A DNA stretch of 64,000 bases, from assembly GCF_010093815.1 (NCBI RefSeq), contig NW_022985553.1, forward strand, positions 771,410-835,409. Direction: 5' to 3'. How positions within the stretch are numbered: the stretch's first letter is position 1; every line of letters starts with the position of its first letter. Of the stretch, positions 1-10,618 are shown in pieces. The translations under genes and the position numbers were made by a program. Below the pieces are notes generated by a model. The model did not search any database and was not told the origin of the DNA. It was given only the letters and a program-made list of their open reading frames with translations. Source of the DNA: Pseudovirgaria hyperparasitica. Taxonomy: Eukaryota; Ascomycota; Dothideomycetes; Acrospermales; Acrospermaceae.

Positions 1-429
1 CTCGGTTTTAGTCGGGAGGTTTTTGAGATGTGGACTAATAATTACCCAGCTGTATCTTAGGGCGTTATGACGAGGGGTCACCATAAAAGCCGCTAGCCCA
101 TTTAGGTTGTGGACTCTTCCTCCTGTGAACACATTCAGTCTTCATCCGTCGAGGCCCATCGTCTTGACATGCGAGTCCTGTATTTCGCGAAACTAAGGTC
201 ATTTTTAACATCACAGATTGACCATGAACTAAGTTACCTCTCTATTATGCCATAGCTGATGTTCTTCATCTTCGCGTCAATGTTGCTCCACGACCATGGC
301 AATGGCTGGAAAGAACAAATAAGTAATCATAAAAGCGATGTACAAAAGGGAAAATCAATTTCCCTGAAGAAAATTCTGTCACACATTTTTACAAAAACGC
401 CCCCATGAAACGCAAGCACGCCGTTATCG
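1..429. other. Gene-free left edge
   Basis: No coding frame, RNA gene or repeat can be supported here. It is the 3' flank of the minus-strand gene that ends at 430. Confidence 0.5.
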
Positions 430-1434
430 CTAATAAGCACTCTCCAGTTTCTGATAATCCCCAACGTCATCCTTTGGATGCCACTTTCTAGTTCGCCTCC
501 AGCATGCGGTCGATAGAAGACTTCCGGTCCACTTCGTCGCCGTTCCCACGAACGAGTCAAGCACAGACTTGCACTCGTTCAATCGATCTGGTTCATTCTG
601 CGGAATCTTCCTCTCCGGCTGAGATCCCGGATCACTTAGCATTGTCCCGTATCCCATATTCTGGTCCGGAATGGAAACACTCAATCTAGGGCCCCTCACT
701 GGCTTCTCCTGAGAAGCTTCCGGAACTGGATAGCTCGCGGCCTTGACAGGGGAAACTTTGTACGTACTGGCCCTTGCCCTAGTTGGCAAAGTCACGCTTC
801 TTGCACGAGTAAATTCAACTTGAGGACCAGGCAGGTAGCCGTTAAGTTGTCTGCTCCTATTCAGTAGCGTTGTGAGTGCGTGGTGCTCCAATCGACATCC
901 TGTCTGTGCGAAGGGCTCGAGGTACCGCCAATCAACAGAGTACACGGTACGTACGTTGATGTAAACGTTTCCCGGAATCTCTTGGTCGTGTGCTAGTTCA
1001 AGAGAAGGAAGGTACTCCGTCTTGTCATGATCTGGATGTGGTGATGACGGAAAGATTGGGAGATAGGATAGGCGGTGATGCAGCGCATATCGACCACGGG
1101 AAAAGACGTCTTCGAGATTGTGGTTCTGGAACAGATCGACCTGGTCCATTAGTGAATCCTCGTTCACGCAAATTTGATCACTCACGAGATGCACATGCAC
1201 TGAATCCGGTCTCTCGGCTGGACGCGAGCATACCACAACTGGCGTGCCGTAGTCCTCATCCTCGAGGAAAGGCGACGACTGGAGAGGTTTCAATGTAACT
1301 TTCGGGCCTTCCTTCACTTTCGGAAGCCATAGGAGTCGACCTGGTACCACATATTCATTTGATATCTGGGACTGCTTGATGTCATGTCCTGGTAGTGATG
1401 AAGCTCTCTTGTGGTCCCGGTTGGAATTTGACAT
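430..1434 (-). CDS. Uncharacterised protein, 334 aa
   Basis: I do not recognise this family. The frame is open upstream to 1485, but the first ATG is at 1434, so that start is used (MSNSNRDHKRASS). Near the N terminus (about residues 29-38) is a hydrophobic VVPGRLLWLP stretch. The middle is rich in Asp, His and Pro, and about residues 215-290 are basic and Ser/Pro/Arg-rich, which suggests disorder. There is no signal peptide or membrane segment. A short upstream exon is possible, since a CCGCAG 3' splice-like site lies just before the ATG in the same frame. The next gene, also on the minus strand, is more than 2.5 kb away. The unbroken length of the frame and its protein-like composition support a real gene; the function is unknown. 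Confidence 0.6.
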   Translation of the reverse strand: MSNSNRDHKRASSLPGHDIKQSQISNEYVVPGRLLWLPKVKEGPKVTLKPLQSSPFLEDEDYGTPVVVCSRPAERPDSVHVHLVSDQICVNEDSLMDQVDLFQNHNLEDVFSRGRYALHHRLSYLPIFPSSPHPDHDKTEYLPSLELAHDQEIPGNVYINVRTVYSVDWRYLEPFAQTGCRLEHHALTTLLNRSRQLNGYLPGPQVEFTRARSVTLPTRARASTYKVSPVKAASYPVPEASQEKPVRGPRLSVSIPDQNMGYGTMLSDPGSQPERKIPQNEPDRLNECKSVLDSFVGTATKWTGSLLSTACWRRTRKWHPKDDVGDYQKLESAY

Positions 1435-2614
1435 CGTATTCGTAAAGTAATCCAGATTGCGCAACACTGCGGACCGTCGCGACAATTATTGGAGCAATGA
1501 TACAGAGAGAAGCTAATGGCTTGATAAGTGCGATTCTATAGCGTATCTAGCGATGACCATGACTTGCAGTCCCCGCCATATCTTGGACCAAAGCACCTAT
1601 ATATGTTCAACCTGCGACAAACAACGATATAATAGTCTATTCTATACAATTTCATATGAGGGAGTTTGATGCGGAGCACGGTTGTTGGTGTGGAGTGATA
1701 TGGCAAGGGTCCGACTGGCCAGATCATCGGCATAGCCTACAGCTCAGAATAGCATGTTTCAGAAACAACACTTGAAAATAGAATGGCTCACGGGACCCTT
1801 GGATTCAGCATAAAAGTTATGCAACTACAGTGTCCCCATTCGAGGCCGTCGTATTCGCACTTGAACGAGTCGTGGGCATGGAGAGGATCCAAAGCAGGAT
1901 CAGCGGATGAAGACGTCATATGTTGCTGCTGATGCTGTTACTGTTGTCTCATATGTCGCGGAACCAACGATCAGACCATAGGACGACAAGGGCATGCTAT
2001 CTTTCTGTTTCAGAATTCACAATTATCAGCAATCCCAGAAACACGGTCGCTGAATTTGTGTCCCGCGGCGTGCACAGCCGGCAGCCACGACTTTACCGGC
2101 TGAAGACATATTGTCTTCAACGCCTCAGTCTTGCAGGAATTTGTAGAGTGATGAGCTATTCGAGTGGCTCAACATACCTTTTGGTAATTGATAAGTTGTT
2201 GAAATAGTGGAATGCAGGTAGACGTGCACATCATCTATCTGGACTGTGCCGTCCGCATGCCGCCGTCCACAGCATGGTTACGGAGAAACATCGAAGTCCA
2301 CCATCTAATAGCTCATCTAGCGTATCATGAAACATCTACTCCATATTCTTGTCTTTATCAGCGTCATATAATTCTCCGTTTCATGCGTCTGTCTGACCAC
2401 AAAATCCTCCACATTGTCCTGACCCCAAGCGCTCAGCATCAGCATCCATGAAGGACCCGGGATGTGCCACTTGTGCCCCCTCAGCATAGCCAGGATAGAT
2501 CCCACACTCATCTAAAGATTACTAGATAACTAGAGCTAGTTTCTTGATATTTCCACCAGAACCCCGGAACATCACCCAAGTACTCCTTCCTAAGCCTATT
2601 CGTTCAGCTTCCAA
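1435..2614. other. Gene-free spacer
   Basis: Only short open frames occur here, with no family resemblance and no splice-supported extension. It probably holds the promoter of the minus-strand gene that starts at 1434. Confidence 0.45.
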
Positions 2615-2830
2615 TCAGCCCACTCGTTGTGAGTAACACTCCTGCGCCCACGGCTCATCCATCCATACTGCCCAACTCGCACACGGATCGATGAATCCCT
2701 GTGTCCAAGCCTCTAGGTACACCTTCGCCCCAGAACCCACGTTCGACATGCGATGATTATACTCATAGTTATCGCTGCGCCCTTGTCCGCTCTGCTGGAG
2801 ATATTTTGAGACGTTGGGGCTGTTGGTCAT
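2615..2830 (-). CDS. Possible small protein, 71 aa
   Basis: A short ATG-initiated frame with coding-like composition: Trp, Tyr and acidic residues spread through it, and a C terminus with repeated Trp (AVWMDEPWAQECYSQ). No family is recognised. It could be one exon of a larger minus-strand gene or a lineage-specific small protein. It lies in the same stretch as the broken frame at 3415-3988. Support is composition only, so this call is weak. Confidence 0.25.
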   Translation of the reverse strand: MTNSPNVSKYLQQSGQGRSDNYEYNHRMSNVGSGAKVYLEAWTQGFIDPCASWAVWMDEPWAQECYSQRVG

Positions 2831-3414
2831 GATGAGAGGAAGGGAGACAACATGTTGAGACTGTCATGGTGCTGGGGATCAAGTCTAAGTTTCGAATGGA
2901 GTCTTATGTATGCGTCAAGGTGGGTATGTCCGTGACAAAGTGATGTATCGTGAAAAAGGGGGTGCTGTAGGTGACTGAGATATGGTTAGAAAGTGTATGC
3001 TATTGCCCCCCTTTAGACAAACATGGATTCCCGAACATGGGTATAACTAGGTGATATACCATTGCGGGAATAAATGTACCGTGCCTCATTAAAGCTGTCC
3101 GATGAATGCTATAACAAGAGGCATCATAAATCCATAAAAGACACGCACTATAAAGCATTTCGTCCACACCATGATCACCCGCAAGCAGATTGATCTACAA
3201 CACGCGCCACGACCTACTACATGCAAATCGTAAAGACACATGCTGGTCTGTCCGTGTTCGCTGCTGGAGAGTGAGGATCTCATAGACGAGCAAATGTGGC
3301 TATTGAAGGTAGATATAGCTGGTCGTCAAGTATCATGCCAGCCCGGTGACAGAATCTTACATGCCATAACACTTGATATACCTGTTCGTTTATACATACA
3401 CATGCCCATCGATG

Positions 3415-3988
3415 TCACACATGGGTGCAACATGAACTACATTCTAATTGCGGTGTGTACACGGCCATCCTACTCCCCTCTCCTGTGTGAGTTCGTGAGA
3501 TCCACGAGGGGCTGGAATATTGCTTGAACCAAGTGCATATTACGGATGGTTGGATCGTTGATGTTGTCTCTGCTGTGTGCATAGATTGGCTAGAGACGCT
3601 GGCCAATTCTTGAATAGCGACCAGATAGGCCAAATGGCGGATCATTTCTGCTTGGTCTATGAGTCTCAAGGAGCACTTGTGTATGGGCGGGTCAGCTGCA
3701 TCTTTATCTGCGTACGTTTGACCTCTCACATGAAGCTCGGTTGCGTACTCTTCTTGGGCTGATTTGATGTGGTCTTGGAGGCGAAGCAAACATCCACGCT
3801 CAAAATGGAGTTCGTATAAATCGTAATTGTCAGGACATTCAACTCATGGCTTTCGTGCTACTCATCAATGCACGCTCAATCCAATACCTCCCATCATGCC
3901 TTTCATAGCCATAGCCCCCTGAATGCAACGCTAAGTCCCGCAAATACTCCTCAGAATGCTCATTAAACGCCTGCTCCATGCTTCTCAT
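3415..3988 (-). pseudogene. Possible disrupted minus-strand gene in two frames
   Basis: Two coding-like segments follow one another in different frames. The first (3988 to 3839) begins with an ATG and reads MRSMEQAFNEHSEEYLRD and later GRYWIERALMSSTKAMS before a TGA. One base out of frame the second begins at once with ECPDNYDLYELHFERG and later AQEEYATELHVRGQTYADK, and stays open to 3415. The two segments abut inside the same few bases around 3838-3842. That looks like a single-base frameshift rather than an intron, although a small intron starting at the GTTGAATG there cannot be excluded. No family is recognised. The start lies only about 40 bp past the stop of the minus-strand gene at 4030. 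Confidence 0.35.
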
Positions 3989-4029
3989 ATCAGACCGACC
4001 TGGATATTAACACATCGGTAAGATATGTC

Positions 4030-5541
4030 TCACATCAGACCACCCAAGACGACTTTCCCTACGCCAGCCATCTCACCTTTGACACCCGTACGACTCGCCT
4101 CTTCGAACTCGCGGACAACGCCTGCCACTATGACTTTCCGCACTCTTGCATCAGCCTTTGCAAAGAGATCGCTTACGCCAGGCGCACACTGCTCCGGGCT
4201 ATTTATCATGGTCATCACCTTGGTATAACAGTCGATCAAGACGTCGCACAGTGTCGCGAACGTCTCAAAAAAGTCCGGGTCAAACGGCAGCGCTGGCGTA
4301 AGAAGTAAGTCGTATTCTTCCCCTGGGAGCAGGTCACTTTCTCCCGATAACGACATGTCGATACTGGGGGTTCCATCTTGATTGCCCAGTCCCATGAGGT
4401 CTGCCGCACTCGACGATCGCCGTCCCTTGCCACCACCGAGAGGGTTTGCACGTTTGAACATTTGTGGTAGTCGGGCTCGTGTCAGGGAGGAAGGTGTGGA
4501 GCCGTCAGGTGGGTGGTTGGTCTGATATGTCTCGAATTCGACAAGAAGAGTATTCCATGCTCTGAGATATTCTGTGGGAGACTGAGAGTTTAAGTCTAAG
4601 ATTGTAGGTATTGAGTAGCCTAGTATCAGATAGTTCGTTGCGCGACGACCAAGCTTCTTGGGATCGAAAAATTGTAGGCGGGCGAGATCGTTCTTGCCGA
4701 AGAGCAAAGTGTTGAACCAATATACGCGTCCTTCATGGCTATGTCCAATGTCAGCTTTGGGGGCCTGCGATGTCTTCCACGATACCACTCACGCCTTCCT
4801 TAGATAGTCTAATGTAGATATTCTCTTGGTAGCTAAATCATGTATATGCTGAAAGACGACACTTGGGTTATAGCCATTTGAAGGTGGTACAAGCGGTGTA
4901 GCCTGTCCAATCACTCCATTGCTCTGGCTGTAATTCGAGTGTGATGTTCCCGGTGGACGTGGAGGAGGAGCGTTGTGTCTGAGAGGTATTGGTTGCATGC
5001 CGACGGATGAATTGGCTTCTGCCGCACTCAAGGGAGATTTGGAGAAGCTTGAGGGCCCACCATTGCTATCTGAGTTCAAGGTTCGCAAGTTGTCAGTCGA
5101 CTTCTGTCTGTTCCTCCCAAACGTAGTTATCGACAGAGCGGGGCGGGTAACATTGGAGCCAGGAAGCCCCTTCTCGGGGGAGTACGAGAGTGCCAGTGTT
5201 GCGGCTGCTGAGGGGGCCCGATTGTTTGAACTGAAGCTCGCGCTTCCTACTGTGGAAGAAGAACGCAGAGACGTAGAGCGACTCAGGGTAGAATCGGCGC
5301 CTTGTGAAGTAGAGATGCTCCGGCGGTGTCGCGACGATGCAATGGTGGGTTGTGGTGAAGGGTAGGTATAGGAATCCGAATCGTCGGTCGTAGAGGGAGG
5401 CTCTGGTGTACCGCTGGGAATGGACGACAAGGTACTCGAGACGGAGGTGTTGATGATGGAGGAGATGCCTTTCGACGGCCAGCCAAATATCGAATTCTTC
5501 CTAGTCCTGCCTACGCGCTGCTGCTGATCGGAAAAAGGCAT
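4030..5541 (-). CDS. Conserved-looking fungal protein, 485 aa, unnamed
   Basis: Two exons: 5541-4793 and 4738-4030, separated by a 54-bp intron (GTGAGT..CATAG). Splicing joins ..LDYLRKA to HEGRVYWFNTLLFG and removes an immediate in-frame TGA. The ATG at 5541 (MPFSDQQQRVGRTRKNS) is preferred over an in-frame ATG at 5640, because the intervening Trp/Cys-rich stretch looks like untranslated sequence. The first 240 residues are Ser/Pro/Thr-rich and probably disordered. From about residue 225 a compact, mostly helical domain follows, with motifs VFQHIHDLATKRISTLDYL, LLFGKNDLARLQFFDPKKLG and a C-terminal helix FETFATLCDVLIDCYTKVM. A disordered N terminus with a folded C-terminal half resembles fungal scaffold or polarity proteins, but I cannot name the family. 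Confidence 0.75.
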
Positions 5542-6202
5542 AATGGCCCGCCCTTTGTAGGAATTGGGCTTTGCGGCCCACCAGCAAAGGTCAGACCAGA
5601 CCCCTGGGAAGAAGGCAACCAAATTGGGGCACCAAGGCACTAGGCTATGATTCGTGAGTTGGCGCTGGCGGTGTGTACCTAACGATGGAGACTGTACCTG
5701 CCTAAGGACTTCGGGAGGGAGGTATGTTAGCCCAAGGTTTGGTGATAAGCTACCAAGGGACTACTGGGCAGTCGCCGTTCTACAGTGGGGAGGGTTCAGG
5801 GGAATATCAGTCGACTACTGTGGGTATGGTACCTCTTTGCACAAGGGTCCTGCCACTGTTATTATCAATCTATATTATGACTACAGTACTGTCTGTCACT
5901 GTCACTACTGCTAGATACTAATTGATGCTACTATTCTTCTAGGTGTCCGTTAGCGTTCGTGTTGTCTGTGCCGCGCCAACTGCTGTGCTGTGGGTAGGCC
6001 GATGAGCGCCTTTCGCATTCACGCAGCAAGTCCTATATGCTTAGAGACTTCTGATATCGCAACAACACCAACACCACCAGAACAACTCCCGATTGCGATG
6101 GAGTCTCAAGTAAAGGCAATATGCTGCTCGGTAGGTAGTCTTGGTGCCCGGTGTTTGTCGCGTGGGCGCGCCGTTCGCATTCGTTTGGGCGTGCTAGAGG
6201 GA
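5542..6202. other. Intergenic, left of a TIR element
   Basis: No gene is supported. The stretch presumably holds the promoter and 5' UTR of the minus-strand gene starting at 5541. Confidence 0.45.
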
Positions 6203-6325
6203 AGGATTTCCGAGGGTTTCTCAAGCGTCCAGTGTATTTTAGTGTTCTAAACGTTCAAAACAAAGACTTACTGAGTAATCATGTAGTCAATAGTTTAGCC
6301 GAAGTAATATCCGCTACCCTTCTAT

Positions 6326-6391
6326 CCGCCTCTTCTTCTTCTCTCTCTCTATCCCTCTCTCTCCCTCTCTTCCTCCCTCCCCCTCTCTCTA
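6326..6391 (+). repeat. Polypyrimidine (CT)-rich tract
   Basis: An almost pure run of C and T (CTCTCTCT and CCCTCCC motifs) directly before the minisatellite inside the TIR element. Confidence 0.8.
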
Positions 6392-6395
6392 TTAT

Positions 6396-6842
6396 ACGTG
6401 TTTTTTTGACCTTATAGGCTTTAAAACAACACTAATTACACGTGTTTTTGACTGATTTTGACCTTATAGGCTTCAAAACAACACTGATTACACGTGTTTT
6501 TTGACTGATTTTGACTGATTTTGACCTCGTAGGCTTCAAAACAACACTGATTACACGTGTTTTTTGACTGATTTTGACTGATTTTGACCTTATAGGCTTC
6601 AAAACAACACTGATTACACGTGTTTTTGACTGATTTTGACCTTATAGGCTTTAAAATAACACTAATTACACGTGTTTTTGACTGATTTTGACCTTATAGG
6701 CTTCAAAACAACACTGATTACACGTGTTTTTTGACTGATTTTGACTGATTTTGACCTCGTAGGCTTCAAAACAACACTGATTACACGTGTTTTTGATTGA
6801 TTTTGACTGATTTTGACCTCACGGGCGACGGATATACACGTG
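6396..6842 (+). repeat. Minisatellite with two unit lengths (52 and 63 bp), each with a CACGTG core
   Basis: ACGTG cores fall at 6396, 6440, 6492, 6555, 6618, 6670, 6722, 6785 and 6838, giving spacings of 44, 52, 63, 63, 52, 52, 63 and 53 bp. A unit reads CACGTG, a T run, GACTGATTTTGACC, TTATAGGCTTCAAAACAAC and ACTGATTA. The 63-bp form has one additional ACTGATTTTG module. Copies differ by a few substitutions such as CTTATAGG versus CTCGTAGG. The array lies inside the TIR transposon. Confidence 0.9.
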
Positions 6843-6954
6843 CTTTAAGTTTGTTCTATATTACTTAGTAAGACGGCTTAGATATATGGTATAATAGCCG
6901 ACTCGTATAGTACATATAATACAGCTGGACGCTTGAGAAACCCTCAGGATTTCC

Positions 6955-7404
6955 CCGGACCGCCCCAAATTGTCCGGCTCTCCAGACTCCCTACCGATCG
7001 CTCGTGAGATCATCCTTCAAGTCGTCAAGATGTAATGACTATGAGTGAATTGATGACATTGTGAATTGGTCGGTGCACACTCATTCCGTAACAATAGCCT
7101 GCACTCCTGGCCAATGCTCCTGATCGCGTCGCAAGAAGCAAGAGCGGGTTGTATCATCTGAGCAACCGCGTCTTGTCTGGTTTATACCGTTCATGGACTC
7201 TTAAATTCGTTCCTAAATATGAAGCATATGCAACAAGCCGCGGCCAGAACATCGATCATTGATATCCCAACCCATTTTATCCCCACTTAGTAGAGCTATC
7301 AAGCTTGAGCTGCCTAGTGGTGTAGATCGGGATGCCCTTTTTCACCGCCGAAGTGCCCCGCCAATCTTGCCCCGCCATCATTGCTTTGCGTATTCTCCAG
7401 CAAA
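6955..7404. other. Intergenic / promoter of the ECT1-like gene
   Basis: No gene is supported. The stretch lies between the right target duplication of the TIR element and the ATG of the plus-strand cytidylyltransferase gene, and should contain its promoter. Confidence 0.5.
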
Positions 7405-9116
7405 ATGACTTCCGCAAGACCCGGCGCAGGCAGGACGCGAACAAACAGCATCAGCCAAGTAAGTACAATTACTCGGTATATCTCCATGCCTCCGCCCCTT
7501 GCAACATGACCTTACTGACAACGCGTAGAAGGAGTCTGTTCCTAAGGCGGGCCAATGGCCGGTCGATCCTCAAGAAGCTGTTCCCATCGATGACGACCGC
7601 ATATGGATTGACGGGTGCTTCGACTTCGCGCATCATGGTATGAGCATATAGGACTTAACCGCGATGAGACACTTGATCTGACACTGTCTAGGTCATGCCG
7701 GCGCGATGCTACAAGCTCGGCAACTGGGCAAGGAGCTGCTCGTTGGCGTGCACTCCGATGAATCTATCTTAGAGAACAAGGGTCCAACGGTTATGGACTT
7801 AAAAGAACGGTATGGTGAATCCATGCTTCCACTGAACGGACTAACAAGCGTGGCAGTGTTGCTGCCGTGGATGCGTGCCGCTGGGCTACCAAATCCATTC
7901 CTCATGCTCCTTACGTTACCTCGCTACCCTGGATATCACATTATGGTTGCCAGTTTGTTGTGCATGGTGATGATATCACATCTGATAGCAGCGGGGAAGA
8001 TTGCTATCGCTTTGTGAAGGCAGCTGGCAGATTCAAGGTCGTCAAGAGAACCCCGGGTATATCGACGACCGACCTCGTTGGCCGTATGTTATTATGCACA
8101 AAGACACACTTCATTAAGTCATTCCAACGAACCCTTGCTGGTGAGGAGGGTGATGGAAGCGATGAAGAACGAAAAGTCAAGGCAGCAGCTATGCTCCAGA
8201 GAATCAAAGATTATGCCACCGATGAGTCGGGGCTCAATCCTGGATTGGAAGTATGGGACTGGATTGCATCACGACCAGCCAAGGAACGACGTGTATCTCG
8301 TGTCGATACCTCAACTTCGCAAGACTCCACTTCCCCTACTATGCACAAAACCGAGCGTGTTCGTGAGGAGAAAGGAATCTTCAAGCATCTCGTGCAGGGC
8401 AAGAGGCCCAAGCCTGGACAGCGAGTAGTATACGTCGACGGCGGTTTCGACTTGTTCTCTACCGGTCATACCGAATTCTTAGCCCTCGTTATTCGAACGG
8501 AGTCTGAGGAAGCTTTAGCGCAAGGATGGACCGCCGATGAACAGAGAGATAAGAGAGTCCAAGAGTCCGGATGTGACTATGCGCCGGTATATCTAATTGC
8601 TGGCATACACGACGACGAAGTCATAAACTATTGGAAAGGCGTGAACTTTCCAATCATGAACATGTTCGAAAGAGGACTCTGCGTTTTACAATGCAAGGTA
8701 TGTTTCTTCCACTGCTGATAGTGAACAACAACTGACCTATGGTACAGCATGTGGACGCCGTTGTATTCGGAGCTCCTTTCACCCCATCAAAAGCTTTCCT
8801 GAGAAGTTTGCCGTACGGTGTACCGGATACAGTCGCACATGGGCCAACCTCGTTTATGCCGCTGACATTCGATCCTTATAAAACCTCCAAAGAACTTGGC
8901 ATCTTCAAAGAGATTGGCTCGCATGAGTTTCAGAATGTCAATGCTGGGCAGATAGTAGAGCGTATCATGAAAGGAAGAGCTCTGTATGAAGAGAGGCAGC
9001 GTAAGAAAGGAGAAAAGGGTTTCGGAGAGGAAGCAATGCGAAGACGTGAGCAGATGGAGGAAGACGCAGCGAGGCAGAGGAAGTTCCGCGAGATCGAGAG
9101 GATGTATAGCGTCTAG
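7405..9116 (+). CDS. ECT1: Ethanolamine-phosphate cytidylyltransferase
   Basis: This enzyme makes CDP-ethanolamine from CTP and phosphoethanolamine, the regulated step of the CDP-ethanolamine (Kennedy) route to phosphatidylethanolamine. Five exons: 7405-7458, 7529-7637, 7692-7809, 7857-8697 and 8748-9116, giving 496 aa; introns are 47-70 bp with GT..AG ends. Two nucleotidyltransferase folds are present in tandem, as in the family. The first has WIDGCFDFAHHGHAG (residues 44-58, HxGH 53-56) and RTPGISTTDLVGRM (158-171). The second has VYVDGGFDLFSTGH (to residue 298), where the first His of the HxGH is Ser, and HVDAVVFGAPF. The C terminus ends in an Arg/Glu-rich helix. The product is longer than the roughly 390-aa animal enzyme because of a linker between the folds. 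Confidence 0.93.
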
Positions 9117-9449
9117 TATAGCGTTATGAATTTCTGCGATTGATTGCTGCATAACCTTACGCACTGCTGCTCTTTTGGCGGCTGACCCACTTAAATTCCA
9201 CTTAAACTTCAAGGGTCCAAGACTCGCGTCATGACGCGCTCGCGAAGGTGGAAACAACTAGTGCTATTTAGGCAAAGTCACAACAGCTGTTACTACATCC
9301 ACCAAGTTCGTCTCTCACCTGGTGAAAAATCGACTGAACATCAATGCTGTGCCGGCCGCATTCCTGCAGCTTCTAAGACCAGTCATCAATACTATGTCAC
9401 TGATCTCCATCTTGTAATTTTTTAGGATCACTCACCACGCGGCTCCAAC
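9117..9449. other. Short intergenic region
   Basis: A 333-bp gap between two plus-strand genes, holding the terminator of one and the promoter of the next. Nothing further is supported. Confidence 0.5.
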
Positions 9450-10307
9450 ATGGCGAGAGGCAACAAATTCAAGAAATCTAAAGCTCCAGAAGATCCAACA
9501 ATCGATTTTCCGATCCTCAAGAAATTAGCTAATCCCTCAATACTTCCCGTCGAGTCTACGACCTCTCGCACACACCCTCGCGATCCCTCCTCCTCAGACG
9601 ACCACGCCCGCACCCGTCCTCGCACGGCTGCGAAACCATGGGCAGATGGCGACGAGGAGCCCCGCTTCGCAACCCCCAATCAACCTATCCAATTTCATTC
9701 ACAGCAATCCAAACATCCAGAAGCCGTCCAACACAGCGGTCCGCCGAGCTATTCATCTCTCCTTCCCTCCCACCTCGCCACAAATCTCGAAAAAAGCTTC
9801 GACGTACACGCACTGAACATCAGTTCTGGATCCAAGATCAATGCAAAAGTCAAATCGCTTCTGGGCTTGCTCGAGAATGGATTTGACTTTGGCAAGACGG
9901 ACCAGAAGCCCGGTGTCGTGGCGCTGACGGCGAAAGCCGGCACGGCGAATAAAATGATTAGCGTGGTGGAGATTGCGAAGAGGGAATTGGAGAAGGAGAA
10001 GCTGAAGTGGTTTCAGTACTCGGCGGTGGGATCAAGGATCGAGGAGTTGAAAGAGAAATTGAAGAAAGAAGAGGGCAAAGGGCAGAAGGGCAATGGGAGG
10101 GCATTTGGTGGTGACACTGCGGATACGGAGGATGTGAATATGGTAGAGGAAATCGAAGAGGAAGCATTTGAGACGATGGTTCTACCGGAGAGGAAGAAGG
10201 TCAGAGCGGTGCCATATTTGACGGTATATATGGCGAGGGTGCCGGTACAACTGCTGAAGGCGGAATACGGAGAGCAGATGTACGATCCGAGGAAGGATCA
10301 GAGATGA
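9450..10307 (+). CDS. Alba-like nucleic-acid-binding domain protein, 285 aa
   Basis: A single-exon gene. The first 115 residues are basic and Ser/Pro-rich and likely disordered; a Lys-rich start (MARGNKFKKSK) could act in nuclear targeting. From about residue 120 an Alba-type domain is seen: an alpha/beta start (SGSKINAKVKSLLGLLE, 126-142), the strand KPGVVALTAKAG, the helix NKMISVVEIAKRELE (167-181), FQYSAVGS, and after an acidic/Lys-rich insertion the final strand VPYLTVYMARVPVQLL. Alba-fold proteins in eukaryotes bind RNA, for example Rpp20/Rpp25 of RNase P/MRP, or act as stress-granule and translation factors. The specific role here is not shown by the sequence. Assignment rests on the order of these elements, not a search. 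Confidence 0.75.
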   Translation: MARGNKFKKSKAPEDPTIDFPILKKLANPSILPVESTTSRTHPRDPSSSDDHARTRPRTAAKPWADGDEEPRFATPNQPIQFHSQQSKHPEAVQHSGPPSYSSLLPSHLATNLEKSFDVHALNISSGSKINAKVKSLLGLLENGFDFGKTDQKPGVVALTAKAGTANKMISVVEIAKRELEKEKLKWFQYSAVGSRIEELKEKLKKEEGKGQKGNGRAFGGDTADTEDVNMVEEIEEEAFETMVLPERKKVRAVPYLTVYMARVPVQLLKAEYGEQMYDPRKDQR

Positions 10308-10618
10308 GACGGACTATATAGCATGAGATAGTCTACACTCAATTACTGTGATGCCTTATCAGGCCCTCTAAGAATTTGAGCACTGGCGCTAATTACTATA
10401 TCTATTTCTCGGAGCATAGCCCGGGGCACAATGGTTGCACAAACACGGATGGATCCCTGAGATATTAGGAATGCGACAATGCATAAGTCTATCGATCTTA
10501 CTACGAGTCGTCGTCATACAGTATCTAATGGGATGATCGTTCTGAGAGAAAATATTCTTATTTTGTTTGCCGCTGTATCTGGGCTCAGCCGGCCCTTTGC
10601 CTTTGCGCAACTCTTCCT
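10308..10618. other. Convergent intergenic region
   Basis: The 311-bp gap between converging genes; it should hold both 3' UTRs. No conserved element is recognised. Confidence 0.5.

Larger units (their letters stand above)
6203..6954. mobile_element. Non-autonomous TIR DNA transposon (MULE-like MITE) with 9-bp target duplication
   Basis: The element body is 6212-6945 (734 bp). Its left end reads GAGGGTTTCTCAAGCGTCC and continues AG. The right end, read on the minus strand from 6945, is identical for 21 bases, and similarity continues through TGTATT after a one-base gap. The 9 bp just outside each end are identical: AGGATTTCC at 6203-6211 and at 6946-6954. Perfect 9-bp duplications with long inverted repeats are characteristic of Mutator-like elements. 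No transposase frame is present, so this is a deletion or MITE-type derivative. Inside are a pyrimidine tract (about 6326-6391) and a minisatellite (6396-6842). The ends and target duplications were aligned by eye. Confidence 0.85.

Noticed and set aside
6396-6842. A CRISPR-like array, because of regularly spaced repeats.
   Set aside because: The units are contiguous tandem copies without unique spacers, inside a eukaryotic transposon.
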